A model generated the notes under the pieces. It had not been told where the DNA came from, ran no database searches, and saw only the letters and a program-made list of their open reading frames with translations. DNA of 47,479 nucleotides from an uncultured SAR116 cluster alpha proteobacterium (GTDB lineage: Bacteria; Pseudomonadota; Alphaproteobacteria; Puniceispirillales; Puniceispirillaceae). The stretch's first letter is position 1. Each line of letters opens with the position of its first letter. The position numbers and the translations under genes are program-made. Location of the stretch: positions 1 through 47,479 of the forward strand of contig CABYZM010000009.1 in NCBI GenBank assembly GCA_902523435.1. Reading direction: 5' to 3'. Of this stretch, positions 8,088-17,086 are shown in pieces.

Positions 8088-8995
8088 TGCAAACTCTCCA
8101 GCGAATAGGGAGTATCGCGATACAGTTCATTCAGCCAGTTTGCCATTAGCAGATAGGCAAAAGGGCGCCATCTGTTTACAGGAGCACAGGTGAGATCGTC
8201 ACCAGGAAAATAATTCACCGGCAAAGCCGTATTCAACCCCGCATCAGCATCACGGAAATATTCTGATGCCAGTGTATCTGCATCATATTCCAGGTGGTTC
8301 AGCACATACAGATCCCCTGAAGACGGGCAGCGCGCCATACCGACACCTGCTTTATCTGATTGGGCAAGAACAGAAAGACCAGCTTTGATGATCTCATCTG
8401 CTTTATTATAGGTATAGCGCGAAATCGGCATTGGAAAACTGTCTGTGAAGCCTTGCATCAAGCGGCTGTTCTCAAGCGGCAGAACATGATCATATACCCC
8501 AAACAGCTTGTCAGCCATCTGGTATTTCTCAAGGCTATAAAAATGTTTCATCAGCACCTGCGCACCCCAGCAAATTCCCAGCCGCCTGAAACAGTGGTTT
8601 CGTGACCAGTCCATAATCTGCTCCAGTTCTGTCCAGTATTGCACCTCCTCAAAGGGCAGAGTCTCAACAGGCGCACCTGTAATTATCAAGGCATCGAAAA
8701 ACTGTTCCCGTACATCATCCAGCTGGCGGTAAAACCTTCGCAAATAACCTGGCTCTGTGTTACGCGGCGTATAACTGGCGGTTGTCATCAGCATCATATC
8801 CACCTGCAAAGGGCTGCTTCCAAACAAACGTGCAAACTGGACCTCGGTATCTTTTTTCTTTGGCATCAAATTCAAAAGCAGCAAGCGCAAAGGACGGATA
8901 TCCTGACGGGCGGCGGTCTGTTCCGTGATCAGATCTACACCTTCGGAAGTTAGCGTTTCCAACGCTGGCAGATTGTCAGGCACCTTTATGGGCAT
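8081..8995 (-). CDS. metA: Homoserine O-acyltransferase, probably O-acetyltransferase
   Basis: MetA acylates L-homoserine, the committed step to methionine. The 304-residue protein opens MPIKVPDNLPA and contains LLLNLMPKK, the nucleophile Cys142 in GICWGAQ, and the His234/Glu236 pair in LNHLEYD, so it is complete and should be active. Residue 111 is glutamate (TGAPVETLPFEEV). In this family Glu at that place goes with acetyl-CoA use, and Gly, as in Escherichia coli, with succinyl-CoA. O-acetyltransferase activity is therefore the better prediction in spite of the metA name. The gene converges on purK. I looked upstream for a SAM riboswitch and saw none I could support. Confidence 0.93.
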   Translation of the reverse strand: MPIKVPDNLPALETLTSEGVDLITEQTAARQDIRPLRLLLLNLMPKKKDTEVQFARLFGSSPLQVDMMLMTTASYTPRNTEPGYLRRFYRQLDDVREQFFDALIITGAPVETLPFEEVQYWTELEQIMDWSRNHCFRRLGICWGAQVLMKHFYSLEKYQMADKLFGVYDHVLPLENSRLMQGFTDSFPMPISRYTYNKADEIIKAGLSVLAQSDKAGVGMARCPSSGDLYVLNHLEYDADTLASEYFRDADAGLNTALPVNYFPGDDLTCAPVNRWRPFAYLLMANWLNELYRDTPYSLESLQG

Positions 8996-9171
8996 ATTTT
9001 GGTTCTTTTATTAAATTTGAGGAAAAGGATTTCAAACATAAAAACATCGCAATACACCTTCCTGAAAAACGTAAATTACAGAAAAGGGGCAAATAGCGTC
9101 ATATAAATAAATCTTTCCGTTAGCCTATAAAATTAACTTAGGCAACCATGACCTCGATTTAATCGGCTGAA

Positions 9172-9747
9172 TTATAAATTTTCAAGCTTTGGGTAAATTT
9201 TTCCGTTGTAATAAGGGTGGCCAGAACAAAGAATTTTGAATAACGAACCTATATCATTGAAATTTGCGTATGCAAATGTGGACTCGAAATCAGCAGTTGA
9301 TCTCCGTTCATGCTCTATAATGTTTTTATTTTGATGTAAATCAGTTTCTACTCCTATTACCCTAATTTCTTTAACCTTATTAAAGAATTTTGAGAAGATT
9401 TTTTCTGCTCTTTTCACATGATAATCTGAGGTAACAACTACTAAGCTATCCAAATTAAATGACTGGAGAAAACGTAGACTAAACAATGCGTCTCCAACTG
9501 TGTCACGAGAGAAGGGTAGAGAAACTATGGATTCTGATTGAATGTTTGTTTTAGAAGCTATGTAAGACTTGAAAACATCGGATATTGGAATATCACAATC
9601 TGAGCGATATGCCCAACCACTTGTGATTAGATATTTAAACTCCATTTCGTCAAATACAGAAATAGCTAAGTTAGCACGATCAATTGACTCACCAACTAAT
9701 TCACATTTTTCAGACATCAAATGTGAGAGGACAATCAGGCTTTTCAT
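9172..9747 (-). CDS. DUF218 (YdcF/ElyC-like) protein in the pseudaminic islet
   Basis: A 191-residue protein of the DUF218 superfamily. The conserved segment VVVTSDYHVKRAEKIF (about 103-118), with the SDYH motif at 107-110, and the partly conserved SRDTVGDA (80-87) support the call. The fold is a Rossmann-like three-layer sandwich; family members include envelope-biogenesis proteins such as ElyC, and the enzymatic activity is unsettled. No membrane segment is visible, so it would be cytoplasmic. It is the last of four minus-strand genes and starts one base after the PseI stop, so it is almost certainly co-transcribed with pseI. A role in the same sugar pathway is inferred from context only. 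Confidence 0.7.
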   Translation of the reverse strand: MKSLIVLSHLMSEKCELVGESIDRANLAISVFDEMEFKYLITSGWAYRSDCDIPISDVFKSYIASKTNIQSESIVSLPFSRDTVGDALFSLRFLQSFNLDSLVVVTSDYHVKRAEKIFSKFFNKVKEIRVIGVETDLHQNKNIIEHERRSTADFESTFAYANFNDIGSLFKILCSGHPYYNGKIYPKLENL

Positions 9748-9748
9748 T

Positions 9749-10813
9749 TCAATGATTTTTCAACTCAACATGTTTCCACGTCAGCCTTTCACCCCGTTTT
9801 GCGGCTTTACAACACTTAGTGCCAATTAGCGTCTCATAATGCTTTGCCTCTAAACCAAATCCTGGCCTAATGCGCCTAATATTGTTTTCCGTTAAAATTT
9901 CACCTTGTTTCACATCTTTGACAAAGTAAAGAGAGCGTCTAAAAACCTTATTTGATTTTTCTGCACTTGGCCTCTCAAAAACCCCAGCTCCTAAGGTGGT
10001 GTGTACTTCTTTGGTGTCTTCGACAAGAGACCGCATCTCATCTGGCTCGAGTGAAAAACTGCTGTCTACACCACCATCACTTCGGTTAAGCGTGAAATGC
10101 TTTTCAATTATTGATGCGCCAAGAGATGTTGCCACCACACTGGCTAAGTTGCCGATCGTATGATCCGAAAGGCCAATTTGGACATTGAATTCTTTTCTTA
10201 AAGCCGCAATATATTTCAAACTAGCGTCGGCTAGAGGTGTAGGATAGCTACTTATACAATGGAATAACGCAACGTCATAATTCCCCATGGATCGAGCGCT
10301 TTCAAGCGCGTCGCCAATTTCTTCGTAAGATGCCATTCCTGTGGAAATCAAAATTGGTTTATTTTTTTTTGCTACATACTTTATAAGAGGCAAATCCACT
10401 ATTTCGAAAGATGCAATCTTATACGCAGCGACATTAAATTTTTCCAACAAGTCAACTGCGCTTTCGTCAAAAGGTGATGAGAATAAAGTGACACCAATTT
10501 CTTCTGCGTAAGAAAATAATTCTCCATGCCATTCGAAAGGAGTGAATGCTTCTCCATATAACTCATAGAGGGTTTTTCCTTTCCAAAGCCCTTCAGAAAT
10601 GAAAAAATCTGGATGTTCTACATCTATGGTCATTGTGTCAGGAGTGTAAGTCTGGATTTTTACGGCATCAACGCCAGCAGTTTTTGCTGCTAATATAGTC
10701 TGCTTGGCCCTTGCTATTGAACCGTTATGATTTGCAGACACTTCTGCAATCACATAGGGAGGAAGATTGCTAGATATTTCCCGACCCTTGATGAAAAATT
10801 GTCTTTCAATCAT
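9749..10813 (-). CDS. pseI: Pseudaminic acid synthase (NeuB/SAF family)
   Basis: PseI condenses phosphoenolpyruvate with 2,4-diacetamido-2,4,6-trideoxy-L-altrose to form pseudaminic acid, a nine-carbon acidic sugar. The 354-residue protein has the NeuB barrel: AEVSANHNGS (23-32), KIQTYTPDTMT (52-62), YKIASFEIVDLPLI (131-144), GLSDHTIG (214-221) and EKHFTL (237-242). A C-terminal SAF domain (about 285-354) completes it. The segment LWKGKTLYELYGEAFTPFEWH region at 76-96 is the feature that separates PseI from sialic and legionaminic acid synthases. GGAAGGA precedes the ATG. It overlaps the upstream formyltransferase gene by 8 bases. The other Pse genes seen here are far away, at 44282 and perhaps 27010. 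Confidence 0.88.
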   Translation of the reverse strand: MIERQFFIKGREISSNLPPYVIAEVSANHNGSIARAKQTILAAKTAGVDAVKIQTYTPDTMTIDVEHPDFFISEGLWKGKTLYELYGEAFTPFEWHGELFSYAEEIGVTLFSSPFDESAVDLLEKFNVAAYKIASFEIVDLPLIKYVAKKNKPILISTGMASYEEIGDALESARSMGNYDVALFHCISSYPTPLADASLKYIAALRKEFNVQIGLSDHTIGNLASVVATSLGASIIEKHFTLNRSDGGVDSSFSLEPDEMRSLVEDTKEVHTTLGAGVFERPSAEKSNKVFRRSLYFVKDVKQGEILTENNIRRIRPGFGLEAKHYETLIGTKCCKAAKRGERLTWKHVELKNH

Positions 10814-11414
10814 ATCGCAATCCTTCCCGCTTCAATTTTTCAATTTCATATTTTATATTTGAGGTCCATCCAGAAAAATTAGTTGGAAGATCTTTCTTAT
10901 AGTGGTGTGTTCCTTCACTCCTCTGCGGTTTTGCAACCCAGTTTCCAGACAGCAAAGACTCCAAATGCTCTAGGAATAATTCTTCACACTCTAATAAAAG
11001 GGAATTGTATGTACTTTGGAAAGTATTTACTTCGATTTTAAAGTTTACATACTTTTGAGCGATTATCGGGCCGGTATCCACCCCTTCATCAATCATATGA
11101 AGGGTAACGCCAGAGGGGGTGTTTTCATAGAAAGACCAAAAATTAGGGTGGGCTCCTCGATTAAATGGAAGATAAGAAATGTGCAGGTTAAAAATTGGGC
11201 ACCCAAATTCTTTTATAACGTCGCTATCAATTATGTGCCTGTAGCCAAAACAAACCACGAAATCGAATTTAGACGACCCCCGAACTCTGTGACTTGAATG
11301 ATCAACTGTGCAATTTTTATTAATTAAAGCATTTATTATCTGGGTCTGATCTGGCCCATATCCCAGAACCAATACTTTGCTCCTTGGTTTATTGGCCGTA
11401 TTTAAACGAATCAT
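10806..11414 (-). CDS. Formyltransferase-family protein (N10-formyl-THF dependent fold)
   Basis: A 202-residue protein of the methionyl-tRNA/GART formyltransferase superfamily. The catalytic triad can be read as Asn76 and His78 in NLHISYLP and Asp113 in DEGVDTGPII, separated by NRGAHPNFW and GVTLHMI as in FMT. It is much shorter than FMT (about 310 residues) and lacks its C-terminal RNA-binding domain, so a small substrate such as an amino sugar is likely. The ATG at 11414 has GAGGT about 7 bases upstream; an in-frame TTG at 11450 does not. Overlap with pseI suggests it formylates an amino group on a Pse-type sugar or its precursor; that substrate is inference. Confidence 0.78.
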   Translation of the reverse strand: MIRLNTANKPRSKVLVLGYGPDQTQIINALINKNCTVDHSSHRVRGSSKFDFVVCFGYRHIIDSDVIKEFGCPIFNLHISYLPFNRGAHPNFWSFYENTPSGVTLHMIDEGVDTGPIIAQKYVNFKIEVNTFQSTYNSLLLECEELFLEHLESLLSGNWVAKPQRSEGTHHYKKDLPTNFSGWTSNIKYEIEKLKREGLRYD

Positions 11415-11472
11415 TTGAGCACCTCGAGCGAGTCTAAACAATATTTCCAATTATTTCAGAATGCCCGCCGCT

Positions 11473-12381
11473 CTAGAACTTTGCTGACGCAAGTATGGCA
11501 GCTTTGGCGATAAGAATTGGGATTCCATCGAGTACTGGAAATAGTAATCCCGTGTTACTAGACTCCATAAATGTTTCGCCCATAGTCAATTCTAAATCAG
11601 CCCCAGGAACGCACAATACAGTTTTATGACTAATCGGTTCTTGCTTTGTCTCTGGGGGCTCTATAATGTAACACGCCGTTGGATTGAGTGAGTTTTCTAT
11701 TTTTACTATCGGAATGACCTCCACTACTTTACCGCCTAATATATCAACTTCCCTCTCGATATTTTTTATATAGCCAAGCCTATCCATTCGTCTTTTGCCT
11801 TCATTGGAGTTCAATTCATAAGAGGGTTCGAATAAGACTAATTTTCGTTTGGTGATTCTCATTAATTCTCGAAGGAGAATTGGAAGGCTGTTTCCATTTG
11901 GTTCGAGCGCATGACTAGACATAACAACATCGACGCTTTTGCTATGTAATGGAATCTGTTTTATATCTGCAACAAACACCCTTGGTCGCTTATAATCACT
12001 GGTGTTATTGTTCTCAAAAAACACTATTCCTTTTTTAAGTCTCGACCAGCTAATATCACACGCTAAAATTTCTGATAACCCTGTGGAGAGCTTGTTCAAT
12101 ACAAGGCTGAGATTGGTTAACTCTCCAGTGCCAATGTCAAGTAATGTGTCGCCTGGTTTTATGTGCTGATTCAATATATTAGCCAATTCGGTCGCATATT
12201 CCTCATATTTAGGCCGATTTTCAAGTACATTTTTGATATAACTTCCAGCTTGAAGGTCATAGGCTATTTGAATTATTTCTGAGGTATTTTCTAACTTGCC
12301 AAATTTTTTTTGCAGATATTGGGTCACATTTTCGCCATTTTTATAAACCTCTTTGGCTTCAATGATATCAACAAAATCCAT
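11473..12381 (-). CDS. SAM-dependent methyltransferase with Trm112-like C-terminal segment
   Basis: A 302-residue class I methyltransferase. Motif I is LLDIGTGE (about 80-87); an acidic residue at the end of strand 2 (ACDIS) and the segment SKSVDVVMSSHALEP follow. The last 30 residues, with LLFPVLDGIPIL, resemble a Trm112-like domain that normally holds zinc through cysteines, but only few cysteines are left here. The ATG at 12381 has AGGA 6 bases upstream and is preferred to a start at 12435. It is first of four AT-rich genes with the formyltransferase, pseI and the DUF218 gene, 58 bases before the formyltransferase. It could methylate the same sugar; the substrate is unknown. Confidence 0.72.
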   Translation of the reverse strand: MDFVDIIEAKEVYKNGENVTQYLQKKFGKLENTSEIIQIAYDLQAGSYIKNVLENRPKYEEYATELANILNQHIKPGDTLLDIGTGELTNLSLVLNKLSTGLSEILACDISWSRLKKGIVFFENNNTSDYKRPRVFVADIKQIPLHSKSVDVVMSSHALEPNGNSLPILLRELMRITKRKLVLFEPSYELNSNEGKRRMDRLGYIKNIEREVDILGGKVVEVIPIVKIENSLNPTACYIIEPPETKQEPISHKTVLCVPGADLELTMGETFMESSNTGLLFPVLDGIPILIAKAAILASAKF

Positions 12382-12732
12382 TTTTATTCCTAACTGCAGT
12401 TTTCCAATATCAAGAATCAGAATAATACAATTCACTCATCCCGCAAAGACCACGAAGGACCCAAAAAATCACTTATGAGAAAGTTTTTCGAATAGATGAG
12501 CCAATCATGCGAAGAAATCACGCGAGAAGTTAGCCAAAGTGCCTAAAGTTCAGTATGAGAAATGAGATGTAAGATTTAGGAAATTCATCTAAACTCTTTA
12601 GCAGTAATTTTTTGGTCAACTTTGGTTAAACTCCTTTTCCTAAAATATTTTAACCTCGTTGGAGGTTGAGAATTGTTCTCTTTGCCATTTTTTCACCTTG
12701 GGATTCCTTTAACATGTCACCAGCATGTCATT
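12382..12732. other. Gene-free AT-rich spacer at the islet/core boundary
   Basis: About 350 bases with no coding frame I can support on either strand. It should carry the promoter of the four-gene pse islet and the end of the COQ9 transcript, both on the minus strand. The only structure seen is a small inverted repeat, AACCTC/GAGGTT at 12652-12667 with a four-base loop. No tRNA, integrase remnant or long repeat is visible. Confidence 0.6.
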
Positions 12733-13377
12733 TCATAAACTGGGTTTAAAAAATGAGCTAACTGTTTCAAACATTTTTTTTGCAGGCCCACTTATTTTGG
12801 CCACCCTTGCCACATCCGCCAGCCGCCTGTCCAGAAAGGCCTCTGTTTTTGCCATATCAGCAGAATTATCTGATAAAAAAGCTAGCAGCGTGGCGCTGTA
12901 AACAGCTGATAAGGTCGCCCGTTTGGTATAAAAATTATAATCTGTTGATGTGTCCCCTGCCGCACGCCACATCTCATCAACTGTGGTGTATAAAAGGTGG
13001 GCTGCCAGCTTTGTGTACTGCGGTTGGGCAAGGACAGCCAATGTCCGGCGCACAACCTCTTTATATGGAGAGGCCTGTTCAAGCCGGACCAATATAAGAG
13101 AGCGGATCTTGATATGAACAGGCATGGTAGCGAGAGCTGTTGGATCCTGGCTGTGGAAGGCTGTTATCATATTCTTGTCAGCATAGGCGCCATATGCAGC
13201 TATCGCATCAGCAATACCTTTCGGAAATAGGCTGTGAACTTCAGCTTTACTTAACCCACAATCAGAAGCCGCTAGTTCGAGGCTGACTGTGCTCCAGCCA
13301 TCAAAGGGAATATGGTTTAAAATTGCTTCTATAACATTATCAGGGATTTGATCAGGGTTTCTCTGGTCCGCGTTCAT
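12733..13377 (-). CDS. coq9: COQ9 family ubiquinone biosynthesis protein
   Basis: A 214-residue COQ9-family protein. COQ9 binds lipid and ubiquinone intermediates and assists the COQ7 hydroxylase; its N-terminal half resembles a TetR-type helix-turn-helix fold (here WSTVSLELAASDCGLSKAEV, about 28-47). The family signature WRAAGDTSTDYNFYTKR occupies 137-153, followed by FLDRRLADVARV (181-192). In alphaproteobacteria the gene is characteristically divergent from rpsU, exactly as here. The ATG at 13377 has AGGA 8 bases upstream and gives the normal length; a longer in-frame extension to 13503 would run into the rpsU promoter. Base composition returns to the core level here. Confidence 0.9.
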   Translation of the reverse strand: MNADQRNPDQIPDNVIEAILNHIPFDGWSTVSLELAASDCGLSKAEVHSLFPKGIADAIAAYGAYADKNMITAFHSQDPTALATMPVHIKIRSLILVRLEQASPYKEVVRRTLAVLAQPQYTKLAAHLLYTTVDEMWRAAGDTSTDYNFYTKRATLSAVYSATLLAFLSDNSADMAKTEAFLDRRLADVARVAKISGPAKKMFETVSSFFKPSL

Positions 13378-13461
13378 TGTTGTTATCCTGCGCTTTAAAG
13401 AGGTTAATCTCTCATTAAAATATAAGTCTTGGCAGCAAAATGGCAAAGGGCAAACAATGCT

Positions 13462-13490
13462 TTGCTTTTTTGTTTGGTTTATGCTACATT
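13462..13490 (+). promoter_or_regulatory. Candidate promoter for rpsU
   Basis: TTGCTT at 13462-13467 and TACATT at 13485-13490 are 17 bases apart, and TGC just before the second box makes an extended -10. The leader to the rpsU start would be about 60 bases. It lies in the 180-base gap divergent from COQ9. Motif resemblance only. Confidence 0.3.
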
Positions 13491-13557
13491 TCGCTTCTCT
13501 CAAAAGAGATGGTCAAGTAAGACGTAAGATAAGAATAAACAAAAAGAGAGACAGAAA

Positions 13558-13761
13558 TTGTTTGTAGCTGTTCGTGATAACAATGTTGATCAGGCGCTGC
13601 GCGTGTTAAAAAAGAAAATGCAGCGCGAAGGCTTGTTCCGGGAAATGAAAAATCGTCGTGCGTTTGAAAAGCCATCTGAGCGCCGCGCCCGTGAGACTGC
13701 TGAATCGACCCGCCGTGTCCGCAAGTTGATGCGAAAACGCATGGAGCGTGAGGGTTATTAG
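13558..13761 (+). CDS. rpsU: 30S ribosomal protein S21
   Basis: S21 is a small basic protein of the 30S subunit needed for translation initiation. The 67-residue product reads [20 protein letters not shown] and then [20 protein letters not shown], with a very basic C-terminal tail ([16 protein letters not shown]), all standard. The start is a TTG at 13558: no ATG or GTG is available at the position where S21 proteins begin, and AGAGAG lies about 7 bases before it. The gene is divergent from COQ9 and ends before a clear intrinsic terminator, so it is probably a single-gene transcript. Confidence 0.96.
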   Translation: MFVAVRDNNVDQALRVLKKKMQREGLFREMKNRRAFEKPSERRARETAESTRRVRKLMRKRMEREGY

Positions 13762-13795
13762 ACGAGAGTTTGCTGTCTTTGAAGGTCCCTTTTTT

Positions 13796-13827
13796 AAAAC
13801 CACCATCTTTTAAGCTGGTGGTTTTTT
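13796..13827 (+). terminator. Rho-independent terminator after rpsU
   Basis: AAAACCACCA (13796-13805) pairs perfectly with TGGTGGTTTT (13816-13825) across a 10-base loop, and the second arm runs into a T-tract ending at 13827. It lies 35 bases after the rpsU stop. Confidence 0.88.
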
Positions 13828-14047
13828 ATATTTGAGAAGACAACGTGTGTTATTTATTTTTTATAACCCTCAAAGTAGACTTGCATGAACTTAATTGAAT
13901 TGCTCCACCATGATGATTTCACCGTAATGGACAACAACGCAAACGATATTTCTAATGACAGACTGAAAGAAGGAAGGGTAACGTCATTGAAAAAGGTTTA
14001 TTGTATCAGCGAAATCTTTTCGATGGACCTTTGTGAAGGAGAGACTA

Positions 14048-15613
14048 GTGAAAATTGGTAGCCCAGCAGAACGTGCATCAGCAGAAGCCCGCGTGGCCCT
14101 GACCCCTGAGAGTGCGAAGCAGCTTCAAAAGCTTGGCCATGAATGCTTGATTCAGAAGGGAGCTGGCATGAAGGCCGGTTTTTCTGATGAGGATTACGCC
14201 CAAGCCGGAGTGAAGATAGTCAGTAGTGCAAAGGCACTGTGGAACGCTTCTGATTTAATAATAAAGGTTCTAAGCCCCGATAAAACAGAGATTAAATATC
14301 TGGATAAAACAAAAACCCTAGTCAGTTTTTTCTGGCCTGCCCAGAATGAGGCCCTGCTAACAGACGTTAACAAAACTGGCGCAACAGTGCTGGCGATGGA
14401 TATGGTGCCACGCATTTCGCGTGCACAGAAGATGGATGCATTATCTTCTATGGCCAATATAGCCGGCTATCGCGCGGTAATTGAAGCAGGTAACAATTTT
14501 GGCCGTTTTTTCACTGGACAGATAACAGCGGCTGGTAAGGTGCCACCCGCTAAAGTTCTTGTGATTGGCGCGGGTGTGGCGGGGCTGGCAGCGATTGGCA
14601 CTGCCCAGTCACTGGGCGCGATTGTAAGGGCTTTTGATGTACGCCCTGAGGTCGCGGAGCAGATTGAGTCAATGGGAGCTGATTTCTTGATGCTTGATTT
14701 TGAGGAGGATGGGTCAGGCGAAGGCGGTTATGCCAAACCAGCCTCACCAGAATTCATCGAAAAAGAAATGCAGCTATTCCGAGAACAGGCTCCTGAGATT
14801 GATATCGTCATCACAACCGCGCTTATTCCTGGTCGCCCTGCTCCCAAATTATGGCCAGCAGAGATGGTAAAGCTCATGAAACAAGGGTCTGTTGTCGTTG
14901 ATCTAGCTGCGGAACAGGGCGGCAATTGCGACCTTACCAAAAAAGATAAAATTGTTGAGAGTGAAAATGGCGTAAAGATTGTCGGCTACACTGACTTTCC
15001 TAGTCGGATGGCCGCCCAATCATCAACCCTTTATTCAACAAATATCCGCCATATGCTGGATGACTTAACACCAGAAAAAGATGGTGTGCTGAATGTCAAC
15101 CTAGAAGACGACGTTATTCGTGGAGCCACTGTCTGTCATCAGGGCAAGGTGACCTTCCCGCCGCCACCACCTAAGATTCAAGCGATTGGCAAACAGGATG
15201 CTGCCCCAAAGCCAGTTGAGCTAACCGTTGAAGAAAGGGCAGCTCTTGAGCTGGAAAAAGAACGCGGCATTGGGCGGCGTCAAGCCGGGCTTCTGGCTGT
15301 TGGCAGCCTATTCATGTTGTTGATTGGTGCTTATGCACCGGCCAGCTTCATGCAACACTTTATTGTTTTTGCGCTGTCCTGCTTCGTTGGCTTCCAAGTA
15401 ATCTGGAATGTCAGCCATGCGCTGCACACACCGCTGATGGCAGTCACGAATGCTATTTCCGGCATCATCATCATCGGGGCGCTGCTGCAGCTTGGATCGC
15501 CAAATAATCTGGTAGGTATCCTAGCTGCGATATCTGTATTGATTGCGACGATAAATATTGTTGGCGGGTTCATGGTAACCCGCCGCATGCTTGCAATGTT
15601 CCAGAAAAGCTAA
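14048..15613 (+). CDS. pntA: NAD(P) transhydrogenase alpha subunit, one-piece form
   Basis: PntA is the NAD-binding alpha chain of the proton-translocating transhydrogenase, which makes NADPH from NADH using the proton gradient in the inner membrane. From the GTG at 14048 the protein is 521 residues and begins MKIGSPAERASAEARVALTP, aligning with the start of Escherichia coli PntA; AAGGAG lies 6 bases upstream. The Rossmann segment VIGAGVAGLAAIGTAQSLGA is near 170-190. A proline-rich linker (FPPPPPK) leads to about four membrane helices at roughly 420-521. Many alphaproteobacteria split this protein into two genes; here domain I and the membrane part are one unbroken frame. pntB follows 15 bases later. 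Confidence 0.96.
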   Translation: MKIGSPAERASAEARVALTPESAKQLQKLGHECLIQKGAGMKAGFSDEDYAQAGVKIVSSAKALWNASDLIIKVLSPDKTEIKYLDKTKTLVSFFWPAQNEALLTDVNKTGATVLAMDMVPRISRAQKMDALSSMANIAGYRAVIEAGNNFGRFFTGQITAAGKVPPAKVLVIGAGVAGLAAIGTAQSLGAIVRAFDVRPEVAEQIESMGADFLMLDFEEDGSGEGGYAKPASPEFIEKEMQLFREQAPEIDIVITTALIPGRPAPKLWPAEMVKLMKQGSVVVDLAAEQGGNCDLTKKDKIVESENGVKIVGYTDFPSRMAAQSSTLYSTNIRHMLDDLTPEKDGVLNVNLEDDVIRGATVCHQGKVTFPPPPPKIQAIGKQDAAPKPVELTVEERAALELEKERGIGRRQAGLLAVGSLFMLLIGAYAPASFMQHFIVFALSCFVGFQVIWNVSHALHTPLMAVTNAISGIIIIGALLQLGSPNNLVGILAAISVLIATINIVGGFMVTRRMLAMFQKS

Positions 15614-15628
15614 TGAGGATAAAAGATC

Positions 15629-17005
15629 ATGGTTTTGAGTGAAAATATTGTTACAGCTCTTTATATCGCTGCTAGTGTCCTTTTCATTTTGTCGCTTGGC
15701 GGCCTATCTGGCCAAGAAAGCGCAAAGCGTGCTGTTTGGTATGGAATCTTTGGGATGGCGATCGCGGTTATCGGGACAATTTTCAGCCCGGCCGTGATTA
15801 TTACATCCGGCTTATTGCCTTTGCTAGTCGTTGGTTCAATTATTGGCTGCTTTGTCGCTATGCGTGTTGAGATGACAGGTATGCCACAGCTTGTTGCGGC
15901 CTTGCATTCCTTTGTCGGTCTGGCGGCTGTTTTTATTGGAATTAATTCAGATATCATGCCACCTGAAGGGCTTGCAGGCTCGGAGAAAATAATTCATGAG
16001 GTTGAGATCTTTATTGGCGTATTTATTGGCGCAATCACATTCACAGGATCTGTTGTAGCCTACGGGAAACTGTCCGGCGTTCTGGATGGTAGGCCCCTAA
16101 CTCTGCCCGGCCGTAATCTGCTGAATGTGGGTATGGTTTTAGTCAGCATTTATCTAGGTTATCTGTATATGAGCCATGCGGGATCATGGACCTTATGGGT
16201 AATGACAGCGGTCGCCCTTGTTTTTGGCCTGCATATGGTTCTAGCTATTGGTGGCGCAGATATGCCTGTAGTGGTATCTATGCTGAACAGTTATTCAGGC
16301 TGGGCAGCAGCGGCAACAGGCTTTTTGCTCGGAAATGACCTGCTCATTGTTACCGGCGCACTTGTCGGGGCCTCAGGAGCAATCCTGTCTTATATTATGT
16401 GTAAGGCGATGAACCGAAATTTCATCTCAGTTATATTTGGCGGCTGGGGGACAAAAACCGGACCGCAGATGGAAGTTGAAGGCGAGATGATCGCTATAGA
16501 TGTCGCCGCAGTTTCAGCTGATTTGAAAGAAGCGAATAACATCATTATTGTTCCGGGCTATGGGATGGCCGTAGCGCAAGCCCAGTCTGCTGTGTCTGAG
16601 CTGACCCGTCGCCTACGCAGTGCTGGTAAACAGGTGCGTTTTGCGATTCACCCTGTAGCCGGTCGCTTGCCGGGCCATATGAACGTGCTGCTAGCTGAAG
16701 CCAAAGTGCCTTATGACATTGTACTGGAAATGGACGAGATTAATGACGACTTTCCAGATGCGGATATGGTCATCATTTTAGGCGCCAATGATATTGTAAA
16801 CCCGGCCGCCCAAGAAGATCCAAACAGCCCGATCGCCGGCATGCCGGTTCTTGAAGTGTGGAAAGCTAGACAAGTAATTATCTCAAAACGAGGTCAGGGT
16901 CGTGGTTATTCAGGCATTGAAAACCCACTTTTTTTCAAGGATAATTCAAGGATGCTTTACGGAGATGCGAAAGCAAGCTTGGATCAGATTTTAGGACAAA
17001 TATAA
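15629..17005 (+). CDS. pntB: NAD(P) transhydrogenase beta subunit
   Basis: PntB supplies the rest of the proton channel and the NADP-binding domain III. The 458-residue protein has about eight or nine hydrophobic helices in its first 270 residues. The soluble C-terminal domain follows, with [30 protein letters not shown] and [13 protein letters not shown], the standard NADP-site motifs. Length is normal. It is coupled to pntA (15-base gap, GAGGAT in between). The gene ends at 17005, facing the frameshifted dehydratase gene of the polysaccharide locus; this is the left border of the large AT-rich region. Confidence 0.97.
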   Translation: MVLSENIVTALYIAASVLFILSLGGLSGQESAKRAVWYGIFGMAIAVIGTIFSPAVIITSGLLPLLVVGSIIGCFVAMRVEMTGMPQLVAALHSFVGLAAVFIGINSDIMPPEGLAGSEKIIHEVEIFIGVFIGAITFTGSVVAYGKLSGVLDGRPLTLPGRNLLNVGMVLVSIYLGYLYMSHAGSWTLWVMTAVALVFGLHMVLAIGGADMPVVVSMLNSYSGWAAAATGFLLGNDLLIVTGALVGASGAILSYIMCKAMNRNFISVIFGGWGTKTGPQMEVEGEMIAIDVAAVSADLKEANNIIIVPGYGMAVAQAQSAVSELTRRLRSAGKQVRFAIHPVAGRLPGHMNVLLAEAKVPYDIVLEMDEINDDFPDADMVIILGANDIVNPAAQEDPNSPIAGMPVLEVWKARQVIISKRGQGRGYSGIENPLFFKDNSRMLYGDAKASLDQILGQI

Positions 17006-17086
17006 CTTTTTTCTATTGGCCAAGTATAAGTAGCTTTGCTGAATGAACTGACACGAGTCGCATTTGCTGAAATTTTGAGCCGATAT

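Noticed and set aside
8996-9171. SAM riboswitch upstream of metA
   Set aside because: SAM-II type elements occur before metA in alphaproteobacteria, but I could not find the conserved pseudoknot core on the minus strand here.
12652-12667. Small hairpin AACCTC/GAGGTT as a terminator
   Set aside because: Only six base pairs and no T-run on the strand where it would be needed.
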